Source: Brachionus rotundiformis
Lineage: Eukaryota; Rotifera; Eurotatoria; Ploima; Brachionidae
Length of the DNA stretch: 64,000 nucleotides
Direction: 5' to 3'
Assembly: GCA_016802295.1 (NCBI GenBank)
Contig: JAESIW010000138.1
Coordinates: 3,500,152-3,564,151, forward strand
Made by a program: the position numbers and the translations under genes
Notes under the pieces: generated by a model
The model's database searches: none
The model's input: the letters and a program-made list of their open reading frames with translations, nothing else
Told to the model about the DNA's origin: nothing
Part shown: in pieces, positions 24,061-34,854 of the stretch
How positions within the stretch are numbered: position 1 is the first letter of the stretch
Layout: each line of letters opens with the position of its first letter

Positions 24061-24817
24061 ACTATAATTATTAATTTTATTCTATTCTATTTTTTTAAAT
24101 AAAATTTGTAAAAATCTTATCGTATTTTATAATTTCTTGATTACAAATTATAATGTTTAAACAATAAAATTTTGTAAATAGTTTAACTCTTTAATTGAAA
24201 TCCTTTATCTTAAAAATTTTTAATGTAAATGTTAATTTTTTGGTTGATTTGGAAGTTTAATTTTGGGAAATAATTATTTTTGCTTTTTTAAATTGTTAGG
24301 ATAAATTTGTAAAAAATGTTTTAGCTGACCGTAATACTTGAAATAGTGCGAAATCTCTCTTTAAAGAAAAATATCAACTAAAAACTTTTTTAATCCCAAA
24401 TAAACTGGAAAAAACTAAAAAAGATAATTATATATCTATTTGATAATTTTTCAAATAACACACTCTAAACAAGCTCATCAAAAATATTTCAAAAAACTTA
24501 CAAATTAATTGTAGCTAAACTAGAGTATTTTTAGATATTTATGGGCTTAAAATTTTACCTTAATCTTTATATAATGTCTTGAAATTAAAAATTTAGATTA
24601 TTTTATTTGAAATTGCGTCATATATAATTTAAAATAAAACGATGACCTTAAGAAAAAAATATATAAATAAACATTAAAGCAAAGCATAATAAAATCAAGT
24701 TTTTTTTACTAGAATAATTAAAAATTTTCTGATAATCCAAGGAATATTAAAAAAGTTTTATAAAATTTTTGCATCATTTTATTTAATGTAGCATCAACAT
24801 CTTAAGAATCAGTAAAA
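24061..24817. other. Intergenic stretch before the mitochondrial carrier
   Basis: A/T-rich sequence with nothing beyond 3' and 5' flanks. The carrier ATG at 24818 is preceded by a possible acceptor-like AG but no upstream coding exon. Confidence 0.5.
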
Positions 24818-26303
24818 ATGGTTTACAAAAATATTGAGCCATTTCTAATCGGTGGAATTTCATCTTGCAATGCTGAATTTTTTACATTTCCAATTGATTT
24901 GGTAAAGACAAGACTTCAAATACAAGGACAGCTAATTAATAATTGCAGTGGTAAATATCATGGAATGGTTGATTGCTTTGCATCTATTTACAAAAAAGAA
25001 GGGCTTAAATCAATGTTTTGCGGGTATTATCATTTTTTTTTTCACTATATTTTTCATTTTATTTCAAAAGAATTAGACCTGCTCTATTAAGACAAGCCAC
25101 TTATGGTACATTTAAATTGGGATTCTACCAATATTTGAAAAAAATTTTCTTTTCTTCAGACGGTATTTAGGAAAAAAATTAATTTTTCAAAATTTATAAA
25201 TTATTTTAGTCTCACATCATAATGAACATTTTTATAAGAACATTTTAATTGGATCCTTAAGCGGCGCATCGGCTAACGCCTTAGCAAATCCAACCGATGT
25301 ACTAAAGATTCGAATGCAGGCTGATTCCCAGAGTTTTTCAAATAAGCCAATGAGCAAATCATTTAGAATTATTTTTAAAGATGAAGGTTTATCTGGTTTA
25401 TATAGGGTTTTATTTTTTATAAATTATTCTATAAATGATTATATTATCAAATGTTTAGGGTGTTTGGCCAAATGCTCAACGTGCTGCAATTATTACGGGA
25501 GTCGAACTGTCCATTTATGATTCTGTCAAGCAACTTTTGGTTTATAATTTTTCTTTAAAAGATGGTATCACAGCTCATTTGACGTACTAGCTGACATAAA
25601 TTATTTTATGTCTTTGGTCCCTAAAATATTTTTTAAAAGGGCATCTGCAATAGCTGGTTTTTTTGCGGCAGTGGCTGCTACGCCGATTGATGTCATAAAA
25701 GTAGATTTAAAATGAAAATATTTATTTTTTTTAATTCGATACTAGACTCGAATAATGAATCAAAGAAATACTAAAGTCAACAATTGTGATAAAATTTATA
25801 AGGGATCAATTGACTGTTTAATGAGAGTAATTATTTTTTTACTAAAATAACAATTAGTTCTTTGTTTTAAATTAAATATATTATTTGGTATCAAAAGACA
25901 GAAAAAACACTATAGATTTTTTACTAGACATTAATGGAATTCTAGATACTCAGATGATAAGTTGGTTGTACCGTTTTCTTTAATAATACCATTAAATGGT
26001 TGGATGAAAATTGGTACAGGAACACACAACAAACCACTAAAATATCCTATAACTTTTTCAGAAATTTAAATATTTAATTGATATTTATTGAAACAAACTT
26101 TTTTTTATGAGTCTTTTTTAACATATTAAATCTTTTATTTAGACTTTGAAATCAGAAGGTATTTTTGCTTTATATCGAGGCTTTATACCATCTTATCTTC
26201 GACTAGGCCCATGGAATATGATAGTAATTAAATATTTTTTTATTTCTAAAAATTAATTTTATTTTAGTTTTTTCTTACCTATGAAAATGTCAAAATAAAT
26301 TAA
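24818..26303 (+). CDS. SLC25A30: Mitochondrial carrier, SLC25A14/SLC25A30 (UCP5/KMCP1) type
   Basis: Inner-membrane solute carrier with three tandem modules of two helices. Eight exons: 24818-25023, 25071-25162, 25210-25406, 25459-25583, 25640-25700, 25746-25826, 26143-26223, 26268-26303; 292 residues, matching the usual ~290. All three signature motifs are intact: PIDLVK, PTDVLK and PIDVIK. The closest remembered relatives are SLC25A30 and SLC25A14, from LVKTRLQIQGQ, RPALLRQATYGT, WPNAQRAAI, RMMNQR and RLGPWNMIFFLTYE. A14 and A30 cannot be separated by eye; an ancestral pro-orthologue is likely. Proteins of this group transport anions such as sulfate, thiosulfate and phosphate. Intron 6 (316 nt) is unusually long for the gene. 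Confidence 0.9.
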
Positions 26304-27102
26304 TTTCAATTTAAAATGAAATTTTATGAAAAAGCGTTCGATGGTTTTTACAATTCAATTTATTTTGTAATTTTTAACCCAAGTATCTAAATAAAAATTT
26401 TTAAATTATATTTTTATTGGTAACTTTACATTATCCCTTGAGCATTTATCATAAAGTCATGAAGGTGACTGTGTTTGTTAAATGATAAGTGAATATTTAT
26501 CTAATGACCAAATCGTCAATAAACTAGAAGAATTACCAGTTAGTTAAGAAAAAGATTATTAGTCTAAATCGTAATATAAAGACATAATTGCTAAAAATTA
26601 TTTCTTCTCTAGAGATGAGATGGTTACGGTTACAGGTATTTTTGATGGTTATCATAACCACAATGTAAAAAGTATTCACATTAAGAGAATAAAAAAATTT
26701 GGTTAACATTTTTACTGATTATTTACCATTTTAGAATTAAGCATTTTTAAGAAAATAAGAAATTAGAAAAAGATTAATACTATTGATACTAATAATAAAA
26801 TTTTTAATTGATCTAATAAAGAATATCAAAAATTTTAGAATTTTAAATATTGGACTGAAATAAATAATTTAAAGGTCACTAAAAAAATTCTTCCTTTGGA
26901 GTTCTTTATATTGAAAATCAAATATTTTTCTTGAAAATAACTTTTATTTTTTTCAAATAGATGAATAGATAAAAGGATGAGATTTTTATTTATGTCAATT
27001 AATTAGTCTTTAAAGCTTTGTTTTTTTATTGTCAGAAAAATTCAATATTATTTAGAACCAAAATAATTAGATTTTTAAAGAGAAAAATTTTAATAAAAAA
27101 AA
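26304..27102. other. Convergent intergenic region with a protein-like island
   Basis: Lies between the 3' ends of the carrier (+) and the aminopeptidase (-). Most is AT-rich flank, but 26401-26720 has a protein-like frame interrupted only by TAA/TAG (see findings). No functional gene can be supported. Confidence 0.45.
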
Positions 27103-28977
27103 CTATAAAGGTTGTGTTTGCTCTTTGAGCCATTCATAAGCATCATTTTTATTTTGGTTTAAAAGTTCCTGTCCGACAATATTACAGCATCGCTGATGAT
27201 AATCATTAAACCACTTCAGTTCTTCGTCATTCAACAAATCTTTAACAATCAAGTCTTTTTGTATAGGTACTAAAGTCAAAGGCTCAAAAGTAATAAACTC
27301 TACATCAGAATATTTGTATTTTGTATTAGCTTTAACAGTCAAATTACAGTTCTCTATTCTGATACCAAAGTTTCCATTTTCATAATAACCAGGCTCATCG
27401 GTAATAATCATTTTTTTATTCACAAATATATCGACTCCTTTCCTATTAGCAATAACAGGAACTTCATGAACATTAAGCAGTGCTCCTACGCCATGACCTG
27501 TGCCATGTCTATAGTCCAAACCTACTTCCCACAAAGCTTGACGAGCAAACGAATCCAAATGCTCTGGTCGAGTACCATTTGGAAAAATTTTCATTGCCAA
27601 TTGTATATGACCTTTCAAAACTCTAGTAAAGCATTCTTTTTGATAATGAGTACAAGTGGAAATATCTCCCAAATAAATTGTTCTCGTTACGTCTGTAGTA
27701 CCCATATCTGAATAATGAGCACCTGAATCTATTAAAAGAAAATTATTTTTTTCAATTTTTTTGTTGTTTTTATCTAGTTTTGGTTTGTAGTGAATTATTG
27801 CACCATTTGAACCAAATCCACATATTGTCTCGAAACTACAAGCAAAAAAACCTTGTTGTTCACTTCTTTTTTTATCCAAAAATTGTGCCAAATCATGCTC
27901 GTTTAAAATATCTTCTTTTATTAAACTTTTACCTTTAAAAGTAGAGTCTATCATATAAAAAAACTCGGTTAAAAAGACAGAATCTCGAATGTGAATTTTT
28001 CTTGCTGCTTCTATTTCGCATTCATTTTTGACACATTTAAGTTTTGCTATAATTGATAAACTCTCAACTATTAAATCATTAGGAACTAAAGAGTGTATAT
28101 AATGATTAGAGCTTGATGACAAAAGAATGCTGTTTTGTTTCTTTAGTAGTTCTTGATTAACATAGTTTTCAAAAAAAGAGTAAAACTCTTCATATTCGAA
28201 AAATTCGAAATTTTTCTCTTGGTCTTTTAGGTAATTATTTAAATTTTGATTAAAACGAGATAATTTAGTAAATAAAATAACTTTGTCCATGTCTATAATT
28301 AAATAGGAGAAAAATACAGCACCAAATGGAATATCATGTCCTCGGATATTTAGAAACCATGCTATTTCGTCCAGAGATGTAACAACTGTGGAATAGACTG
28401 ATTTATTTTTCATTTCTATCCGAATTATTTCCAATTTCTGTTTGGTGCTCAAACCAGTATATTTTGAATCAAGTAATAGAAGCGGTTCATAGTTTAGCAC
28501 AGGTCTTTCTTCCCAAATTAGATCAACTAAATTTTTCTTTGTACTGATCAAGCTAAGTCCATGACTGCCCAGTTTCCTATCTAAACTAGAATACAAATCA
28601 TGTTGGTAAAGAGTTGCATCTATGCCAACATTGCTGTTTTTTGGCAAGTTAGAACAAAGCCAGTCTGCAATTGAAGGAGTCTCAGGTAAGCCGTCTTTCA
28701 TTAGACGCCAGTTTGAATCTAATTCCTGAGATGCTTGCAAAAAGTATCTTCCATCAGTCCAAAGCAAAGCATTTTTATCAGTTACAAGTGCAGTTCCAGC
28801 ACTGCCACTAAAATTAGAGATAAAGTGACGACGTTTATCTTTTGGCGATAGATATTCGCTATTATGAGCGTCTGTCGATGGTATTATATACGCACTAAGT
28901 TCGATTCCATTCATTAATTTCTTATCTCTCATCAAGGATCGAAGACGAGACAGAAGCTTGGTAGTGTCTTTTGTCAT
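27103..28977 (-). CDS. XPNPEP1: Xaa-Pro aminopeptidase 1 (aminopeptidase P, cytosolic)
   Basis: Removes the N-terminal residue before a proline, using two Mn ions. Single exon, 624 residues against 623 in human. An N-terminal creatinase-like domain starts LSRLRSLM with YIIPSTDAHNSEY; the C-terminal pita-bread domain carries all five metal ligands: Asp in LLIDSGAH, Asp in TTDVTRT, His in HGTGHGVG, Glu in ITDEPGYY and Glu in GIRIENC. The family C-terminal segment (ELKWFNDYHQ ... AYEWLKEQTQPL) is complete. No signal peptide or transit peptide is visible, which fits the cytosolic form. Absence of introns in a gene that is multi-exonic in most animals is notable; no poly(A) trace or target duplication was seen. 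Confidence 0.96.
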   Translation of the reverse strand: MTKDTTKLLSRLRSLMRDKKLMNGIELSAYIIPSTDAHNSEYLSPKDKRRHFISNFSGSAGTALVTDKNALLWTDGRYFLQASQELDSNWRLMKDGLPETPSIADWLCSNLPKNSNVGIDATLYQHDLYSSLDRKLGSHGLSLISTKKNLVDLIWEERPVLNYEPLLLLDSKYTGLSTKQKLEIIRIEMKNKSVYSTVVTSLDEIAWFLNIRGHDIPFGAVFFSYLIIDMDKVILFTKLSRFNQNLNNYLKDQEKNFEFFEYEEFYSFFENYVNQELLKKQNSILLSSSSNHYIHSLVPNDLIVESLSIIAKLKCVKNECEIEAARKIHIRDSVFLTEFFYMIDSTFKGKSLIKEDILNEHDLAQFLDKKRSEQQGFFACSFETICGFGSNGAIIHYKPKLDKNNKKIEKNNFLLIDSGAHYSDMGTTDVTRTIYLGDISTCTHYQKECFTRVLKGHIQLAMKIFPNGTRPEHLDSFARQALWEVGLDYRHGTGHGVGALLNVHEVPVIANRKGVDIFVNKKMIITDEPGYYENGNFGIRIENCNLTVKANTKYKYSDVEFITFEPLTLVPIQKDLIVKDLLNDEELKWFNDYHQRCCNIVGQELLNQNKNDAYEWLKEQTQPL

Positions 28978-29777
28978 CGTTTGTTTATTTAAATTCTAAA
29001 AAAAATTAGTTTTATCTATAATTTATCATTGTTTTAAATTTAATTCATGCATATATTATTATATGTAGAAGCTAGAAATTTTTTTATTGTTTTCAAATTA
29101 TTTTTTTGTAAATCTAATTATTTAATAAGATAAAGAATTATGGAAAAATGATATATGATAAAGAAAATAAATTTTTATATTCATTTAAAATTGAATACCT
29201 GTGAAGTCATTAATTTAAAAATAAAAAATTTTTTTAAAAAAATAAATGTATTACTTATTTTAAATAGAAATTTTTAGTCAAGTTTCAAAAAAATTTTTGA
29301 TCAAAAATTATGAAGAGATTATTTTATAATTTGAAAAAATGCGTCAGTTATTAATACAGCTTTGATTTGAATTTTTCTATAAAGAATTTAAAATTTAAAA
29401 TTCATTATTTTAATTCGTAATTCATTACTTAATTGACTCTCGTTGATTCTAAGCATCGCATATCTATTTTTAAAATAAAATTTTATTAAATTACAAAAGA
29501 ATTTTTTTTATTTCTTAAAACAAAATTGGGTAAATAAGATTTGACTTATAAACTTTTTAACAAAAATTAAATATTAAACCATGCTGTTAAAAATAAATTT
29601 GAACTTAAATTCTTAAAATTTATGACAAAACTAAAAAAAATACTGCTAAAAGAAGATGATATTTGAAATCAAAATTTAACCAAGACGTGGAAACTGCATT
29701 TTTTTAATGTTCAATTGATTTGTTGAGCATTTAAATTTGTGAAAAGTATGCGAATTTAAGTTTTAATTTTTGGAAAA
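28978..29777. other. AT-rich stretch upstream of XPNPEP1
   Basis: Promoter side of the aminopeptidase gene; AT-rich, no recognisable motif, no gene. Confidence 0.5.
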
Positions 29778-29802
29778 TTGTTTTTGAAAAAATGCAAAAT
29801 TT
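29778..29802. repeat. Left 25-bp direct repeat flanking element copy 1
   Basis: Identical to 30532-30556 at all 25 positions (begins ttgtttttgaaaaaatgc). Interpreted as a target-site duplication made when the element between them inserted. Confidence 0.75.
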
Positions 29803-30531
29803 CAATTTAAATTAAATAGAACAATAATATATTAATTTAAAAAATGATTCGTTTATACTAAAAGTCTGCTTGAATTGATCCAATTTAGATTCCAAACTTT
29901 CAACTTTACATCGAAGCTCATTATTTTTAGTTTTTTCATCCTCAATAGCTCTAGCTAGATCAGTTATTTTACTTTTTATTCTAGCATTTTCATTTTCTAA
30001 TTCAGAATTTCGATGTTTTTTATTTTGGAACTTTAAGAGCCTATTGATTTATTGGTCTTGACGTTTGTTCTTGACATTTCCGTCTCATTACAACCCACAA
30101 TATCTTCCATTATGCAACTACATTCTTCTTTTGAATCAATCTTACCAACTATTCCTGTGTAATTCTTATCGTTGAAAAAAATTTGATAGCTTTCTCCTAT
30201 AATAATCTTTTTCTGAGTTTCGATTGCATAAATTGAGAAAACTGAAAACATTCGCTTAGGCTCGGGCCAGAAGTTATCCTGTTTTCACCATCTGATGTCG
30301 ATAAAGACGATTCTTGTTGAATTTTTTTATCCTAGGAGTTAACTTTTTTAACTTAAGAAATAATTTATTTCTGTAAAATGCTTGATCTTTAAGCAACTTT
30401 GCTTGATTCAAAAATATACCTCTGCACAAACCTTGCAGAGTAATTGTACACCTTTGAGAATACTTTTTTATGATGTGCAAAATTCAGAAACTTGCAGACT
30501 TATTTTATTGCTTAATTTTAAGCAAATTTGC
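29803..30531 (-). mobile_element. 730-bp dispersed element, copy 1
   Basis: About 98% identical to 34855-35584 and bounded by a perfect 25-bp direct repeat. On the minus strand it carries interrupted coding sequence: an open frame 30480-30274 (68 codons), a second at 30251-30033 (72 codons, containing ESYQIFFNDKNYTGIVGKI), and, in a third frame about 30050-29820, a clear coiled coil (SELENENARIKSK ... SLESKLDQFKQ). Shifts of frame separate the pieces and are shared by both copies. The order and motifs suggest the N-terminal part of a Tudor-like/BEN-family protein, but this is tentative. There are no obvious terminal inverted repeats or poly(A); the right end has the palindrome AAGCAAATTTGCTT. 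A non-autonomous element or retro-copied gene fragment fits. Confidence 0.65.
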
Positions 30532-30556
30532 TTGTTTTTGAAAAAATGCAAAATTT
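30532..30556. repeat. Right 25-bp direct repeat flanking element copy 1
   Basis: Perfect copy of 29778-29802. Because copy 2 also ends ...gcttgt, up to four bases here could belong to the element, leaving at least 21 bp of duplication. Confidence 0.75.
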
Positions 30557-30913
30557 AAAAATATTTTAAAATCATCTGAAATGAATTCTAATCAGAAATG
30601 GGAAGATTTCATTAAGAATAAACAAATTAGATATTAGACTTAGGCTTTAATTTCAAAAAATTAAATGATCATTCAATTCAATACTTCGAATACTTCGAAC
30701 AGAGTGATTATATAAGAGAGATTTTTATGATTCGGCCACATTGAGAAATCAATTGGATCTTTAAAATTATCTTTTAATTACTAAGAATACAAACTTAAGT
30801 TAAAACTCTTAGTAAATAATACTTGTTTATTTATTATTAACTATTAGTTTTAGAAGAAAATTTATCATCGAATTAATTGAAAATTTTTGTGTTAAAAACT
30901 TTAAAATTTCGAT

Positions 30914-31060
30914 ATGAGTAACAAATTTAATCAGAACAAATTATTTTTATGTTACCCTCCTCTTTTTGCAACCAAGTTTGGGACCGCTGCTTTTGACAGC
31001 ATCTTTCCTATAGAAGTCAGATATTATAATCCCGATCCTTTCGGATTCGAAACTGAATGA
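30914..31060 (+). other. Possible small ORF or exon, 48 codons
   Basis: ATG at 30914, TGA at 31058. It is GC-richer than the surround, and the peptide (ends NPDPFGFETE) has an ordinary amino acid mix instead of the K/N/I/F bias of random AT-rich frames. It resembles no family I know and may belong with the decayed gene 250 bp downstream. Confidence 0.3.
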
Positions 31061-31309
31061 TTACTTTCAAATTAAATTCTCAGAACTGATATTTTACACT
31101 ACGGCGAATAACCGTAAAATATATCATATAAATTATTCTTAAATTCTAAATTATAATAAATGGATCAATCAGGTTGAAAATTGGTATTTTCCTTTTGGAA
31201 AAGTGAGTATGATCCATAGAATCGTCAATTTATTAAACTTGGGAATATTAGTCGCCAAATAAAAAAATTTATAATTTGTTGTATGTTTATTTAAATTTTT
31301 GGAAATTAG

Positions 31310-31506
31310 ACGTAATCCATTGGGTGTTTAAGATTTAAGATAGGAAAGCTGTTGGAGAGCCATCTTTGGTTCTAAGCAATTCTGTTTAAATTTTTGAGGT
31401 AAAGATACTGGTGTAATAGGACAGATTCGACTCGAATCACCTGCTAGCGTCGATTATGTTCAAGAAGCTTGTCTGATTGATTCAAGAAAAATTGAGTTAT
31501 TTAATT
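31310..31506 (+). pseudogene. Xanthine dehydrogenase/aldehyde oxidase C-terminus, decayed
   Basis: The plus strand encodes RKAVGEPSLVLSNSV, then a stop, a frame change, and then IRLESPASVDYVQEACLID up to TAA at 31504-31506. These match two neighbouring conserved blocks at the end of molybdopterin hydroxylases: SKAVGEPPLFL, which includes the catalytic Glu, and FRLDSPATPEKIRNAC. Upstream, NPLGV is followed by TAA in a third frame. Stops and frame changes make it non-functional. The linking helix between the two blocks is missing. Confidence 0.6.
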
Positions 31507-33459
31507 AAATTATTAATTAAAAAAAGACACGCTAGAATTTAACAGTGACTTATAAAACTTTAAATCCTTTATTTATTTCCTTTAGCAGTTTCTTTTTATG
31601 AAGTTAAAATTAGAAAAATTTTGTCAGTTAATTAAAAGAATTATTTTTTTAAAATAAATAATTTTAAATTATTATTGATATTTAAAAAATTTGCGCAGCA
31701 TATTTTTTTTCATCACTATTGGCACGAAGAGATTAATGCAAAAAATTTTCAAGAATTTTTAATAAATATTTAAAATTAGATTTTTATTTTGATTTAGTAA
31801 ATTTAGAAAATTTCTGATTATTTCTATTTGTTTAAACTTTTTTAATTAATAAAAAGTCCCTTTATTTTTGTTAGACGATATAACAAGAGCCAGAGATTTT
31901 ATCTTAATAATTTTTTTTGGTAAAAGCAGTCATAGTTTCAAATCCTTAAATAAGCGTAAATAGAAAATTTATTCCTATAAAAAAGAATCAATTTGTTTTT
32001 GTTAAAATGTGGTAAGCCAATAATGAAAATAAAATTAAAAATTAAAAAAAATATCATAAATTAAAACTGTCAATAAGAAATTTATTTTGATTTTTAATAA
32101 ATTCAAAAGTTAAGTATGTAAAAGTCAATTGAGAAAATCGAAAAAAAATTAAAACTATCAATTTTCAATAGTTTTTTTTTTAATTTTTCTATTCATAAAT
32201 TATATAAATTTCAAAATTAAGTTTTTTGATATCAAATTACTTTGTTTTCTTCGTCTCAATTAAATAAAACTAAATTTTTTATTTAAAATTAAATCTTAAT
32301 TGGAATTTAAAACTTCCTTAATTATCAATTTTATTTCAAATTTTCTTTGTATTTTATACCTATCAAAAAAATTTAGAAATTTAAACTTGACTAACATGCT
32401 ATGTGGCTTTTTTTCCAGATCATGCAAAATCGATTTAGAAAGCAAGATCCTTATTAATAAAAAGGTACTAATTATTTAAGTACAAAGTAAATAAATTTTT
32501 CAAGATCTAACATGTGAATTTATATGAGAAATTATTTAATTTAAAAAATAAATAGGTTGTACAATCAAATTAAATTAAATGTGTTTATTCATTTTTAGTA
32601 AACATATTAATTCACATAGAATTTCAAAAATTAAGAAAAATAAATGAATATTTCTAAAATCATTAATTTTTAAATTAGACTCTTAATTATTTAAATTCTA
32701 GTTTTAATTGACCATTTTTTATTTATTAGCTTAAAATGAATGAAGTTTAATATTTGGAATTTTTGTTGTTTAGGCCTGAAATTTTCGTTTAATTAGAATA
32801 AATCTTTTTATGGATCCACAATATATTTAATGATTTTATAAATCAATAAAGAAAATTTTTTTTGATGTTTTCTTATTGATTTGGGACTTTATTTCCGAAA
32901 AATATTTGATTTATTCTCTAAAAAAAGAAGCAATTTAATTTTTTTATTTTTATAATAATCGGAAGTAAAATTCAATTATAAGCAGCCAGAAATCACTTTT
33001 TCAAAAACTTATGAATAAAATTATGTAACTTTTTTCAAACAAAGGAAATTATTCAATTATTAAAAAACAAGAATTGGATATTTTTAATTTAAATAGCTTG
33101 ATATTTTTTTAATCATCAAAGTGAAATTGAAAAAATATCTGATTAAATTTAAAAATTTTTTTAACTTCACGCAATATTTATATTTATTTTTTTTTGTCAA
33201 TTATTTAAATTTCGATCTTTTAAGATAGATTTTTTGTGTAATCTCCAATTTTTATAGCTAAAATTTTTAAGAGAAAATATTTAAAATTTGTTTAAGGTTA
33301 AAGTCTTCTGCATCATTTCAAGAGTCAATCTAATATTTACTTTATTTATAACAATACCTAGACGCGTATATTCATCAAAGAAATAATCAATTTTTAGTAT
33401 AAATTAGAAAGCAAAATAAAAAATTACTTTTTTTTAGTTTAAGTTATTTAATTTTTAAA

Positions 33460-33961
33460 ATGACGAACCAAGATTATTACGAAAGTTTGAGACTAATTGG
33501 CGAGTTTTTGATTGAGAACAAAGCAAAGACAGAATATGTTTTGAACTGTTTTTATCAACAAGATGTATGTTTAATCAAAATACTAAAAAAAATATTAATT
33601 TTTAATTGTTTGATTATTATAGAGTTACGATGTGGAGGAAATGTACAAAGCTGAGGGCAGTTTTAGTCAAGCTCAACAATTCGAATTGAGAATGGAATCC
33701 AAGAAAGAGCAAGTTCAACAAATTAAAAAAGAGCTGAACAACTTTAGAAACGAAAAATTTAAAACCAAAGTTGCTGAATTTATATACTGGATTAATTTCA
33801 TACTTGATTCACCAACAATTTTTTCTCAAAAGTTTCCAAGTGAATTGAAAAATTATTTGTCCAAAGTAAAACGCTACGAAAATGATGTGATAATAATTGC
33901 CGAAGATGTAAATAGGAAATTTAAGCATTTATCGGTTACTCGTAGCCTACCACATCCCTAA
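33460..33961 (+). CDS. Small unrecognised coiled-coil protein, two exons
   Basis: Exons 33460-33564 and 33623-33961, joined by a 58-nt intron with a strong GTATGT donor; 147 residues. The ATG follows an A-rich leader. The protein is soluble and charged: a helical N-terminus (YYESLRLIGEFLIENK), a heptad-like central stretch (QQFELRMESKKEQVQQIKKE), a hydrophobic helix (FIYWINFILDS) and the tail SVTRSLPHP. I do not recognise a family. Codon use and splice signals say it is real; the role is unknown. Confidence 0.65.
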
Positions 33962-34854
33962 GTTTTAATCTTTATCTCTTTTAATTCAATAACTTTAAAT
34001 ATTGTGATTTAATATGTGTGAGTGATTTCAATACCCTAAAACCAATGTTATCTAAATGATGAGATAATTGTTAATTTCATTTAAGCTAAAAATGTGTTTT
34101 TATTTAAATTAATAGTTTTTTTTGGTATTATTTTTTAAATTCAATAAAAACTTTCATACCGATTTAAATAAATATTTTTTTTACTATAAATTGATATAAG
34201 TACCAAAAAAAAGAATATTTTATGAATGTTTTTCTTAAGTCTGTTAAATGAGAGATTCAAAAATTCTTTAAAAAAATTTTTCCTAAAATTTATTAAAAAA
34301 ACACCAGCCAATTTTTTCAAAAACTCGATTTAAATTTTAGAATTTTGGATTCTTCTTTAGCTTTTAAACTGAATTATTATTGATTTTATTTAAGAAATCT
34401 GATCGTTTAAAATAACTTTAATTTTTTTTGCATTTCGGTCCTATGCTAGGTTTTTTATTATAAAAATAAATTAAATATTATGTAAATTTATTGACGAATG
34501 TTTAGCATCTAAAATATTTAAAATATCCTACCATATAAATTACCGTATTTCCCTGCAAATAAGTGCCGCCCTAAGACCCCATTTTTAAAAGCTAATGAAA
34601 ATTTTTGTTATTAGGTTGATTAATTTTGTTTATTATTTAAAAAGATACCTTTGCTAAACTTGAACTAGTAACCAAGCTAACTAAATTCATAAAGGATCGC
34701 TTTATAACAGAGTAGAAGAAGCAGGACTTATGGATAGGAGCGAAATTATTATTTTTATATTTTAACACTTATTAAATAATGGTTATTTTTGCCAAATGAC
34801 TTTTATTTAATAATCTTAATAAACAGATACGGTCATGTTAGTCGGATAATTAAA
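33962..34854. other. AT-rich intergenic stretch with transposon-end-like motif
   Basis: At 34543-34582 it contains TACCGTATTTCCCTGCAAAT followed by a GC-rich run (GTGCCGCCCTAAGACCCC). Similar CCGTA-starting ends with short GC-rich internal runs are typical of pogo/Tigger-like elements. I could not find the matching inverted end, so this is a fragment or chance. Confidence 0.3.

Larger units (their letters stand above)
30557..33459. other. AT-rich intergenic region with pseudogene traces
   Basis: Contains a 48-codon open frame at 30914-31060, a short hairpin near 31.08-31.12 kb, and a decayed molybdenum hydroxylase end at 31310-31506. From 31.5 to 33.4 kb I see nothing. Confidence 0.5.

Noticed and set aside
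31436..31450. GATTCGACTCGAATC palindrome, reminiscent of a tRNA T-arm
   Set aside because: No acceptor, D or anticodon arm can be folded around it on either strand; it lies inside the XDH relic coding frame.
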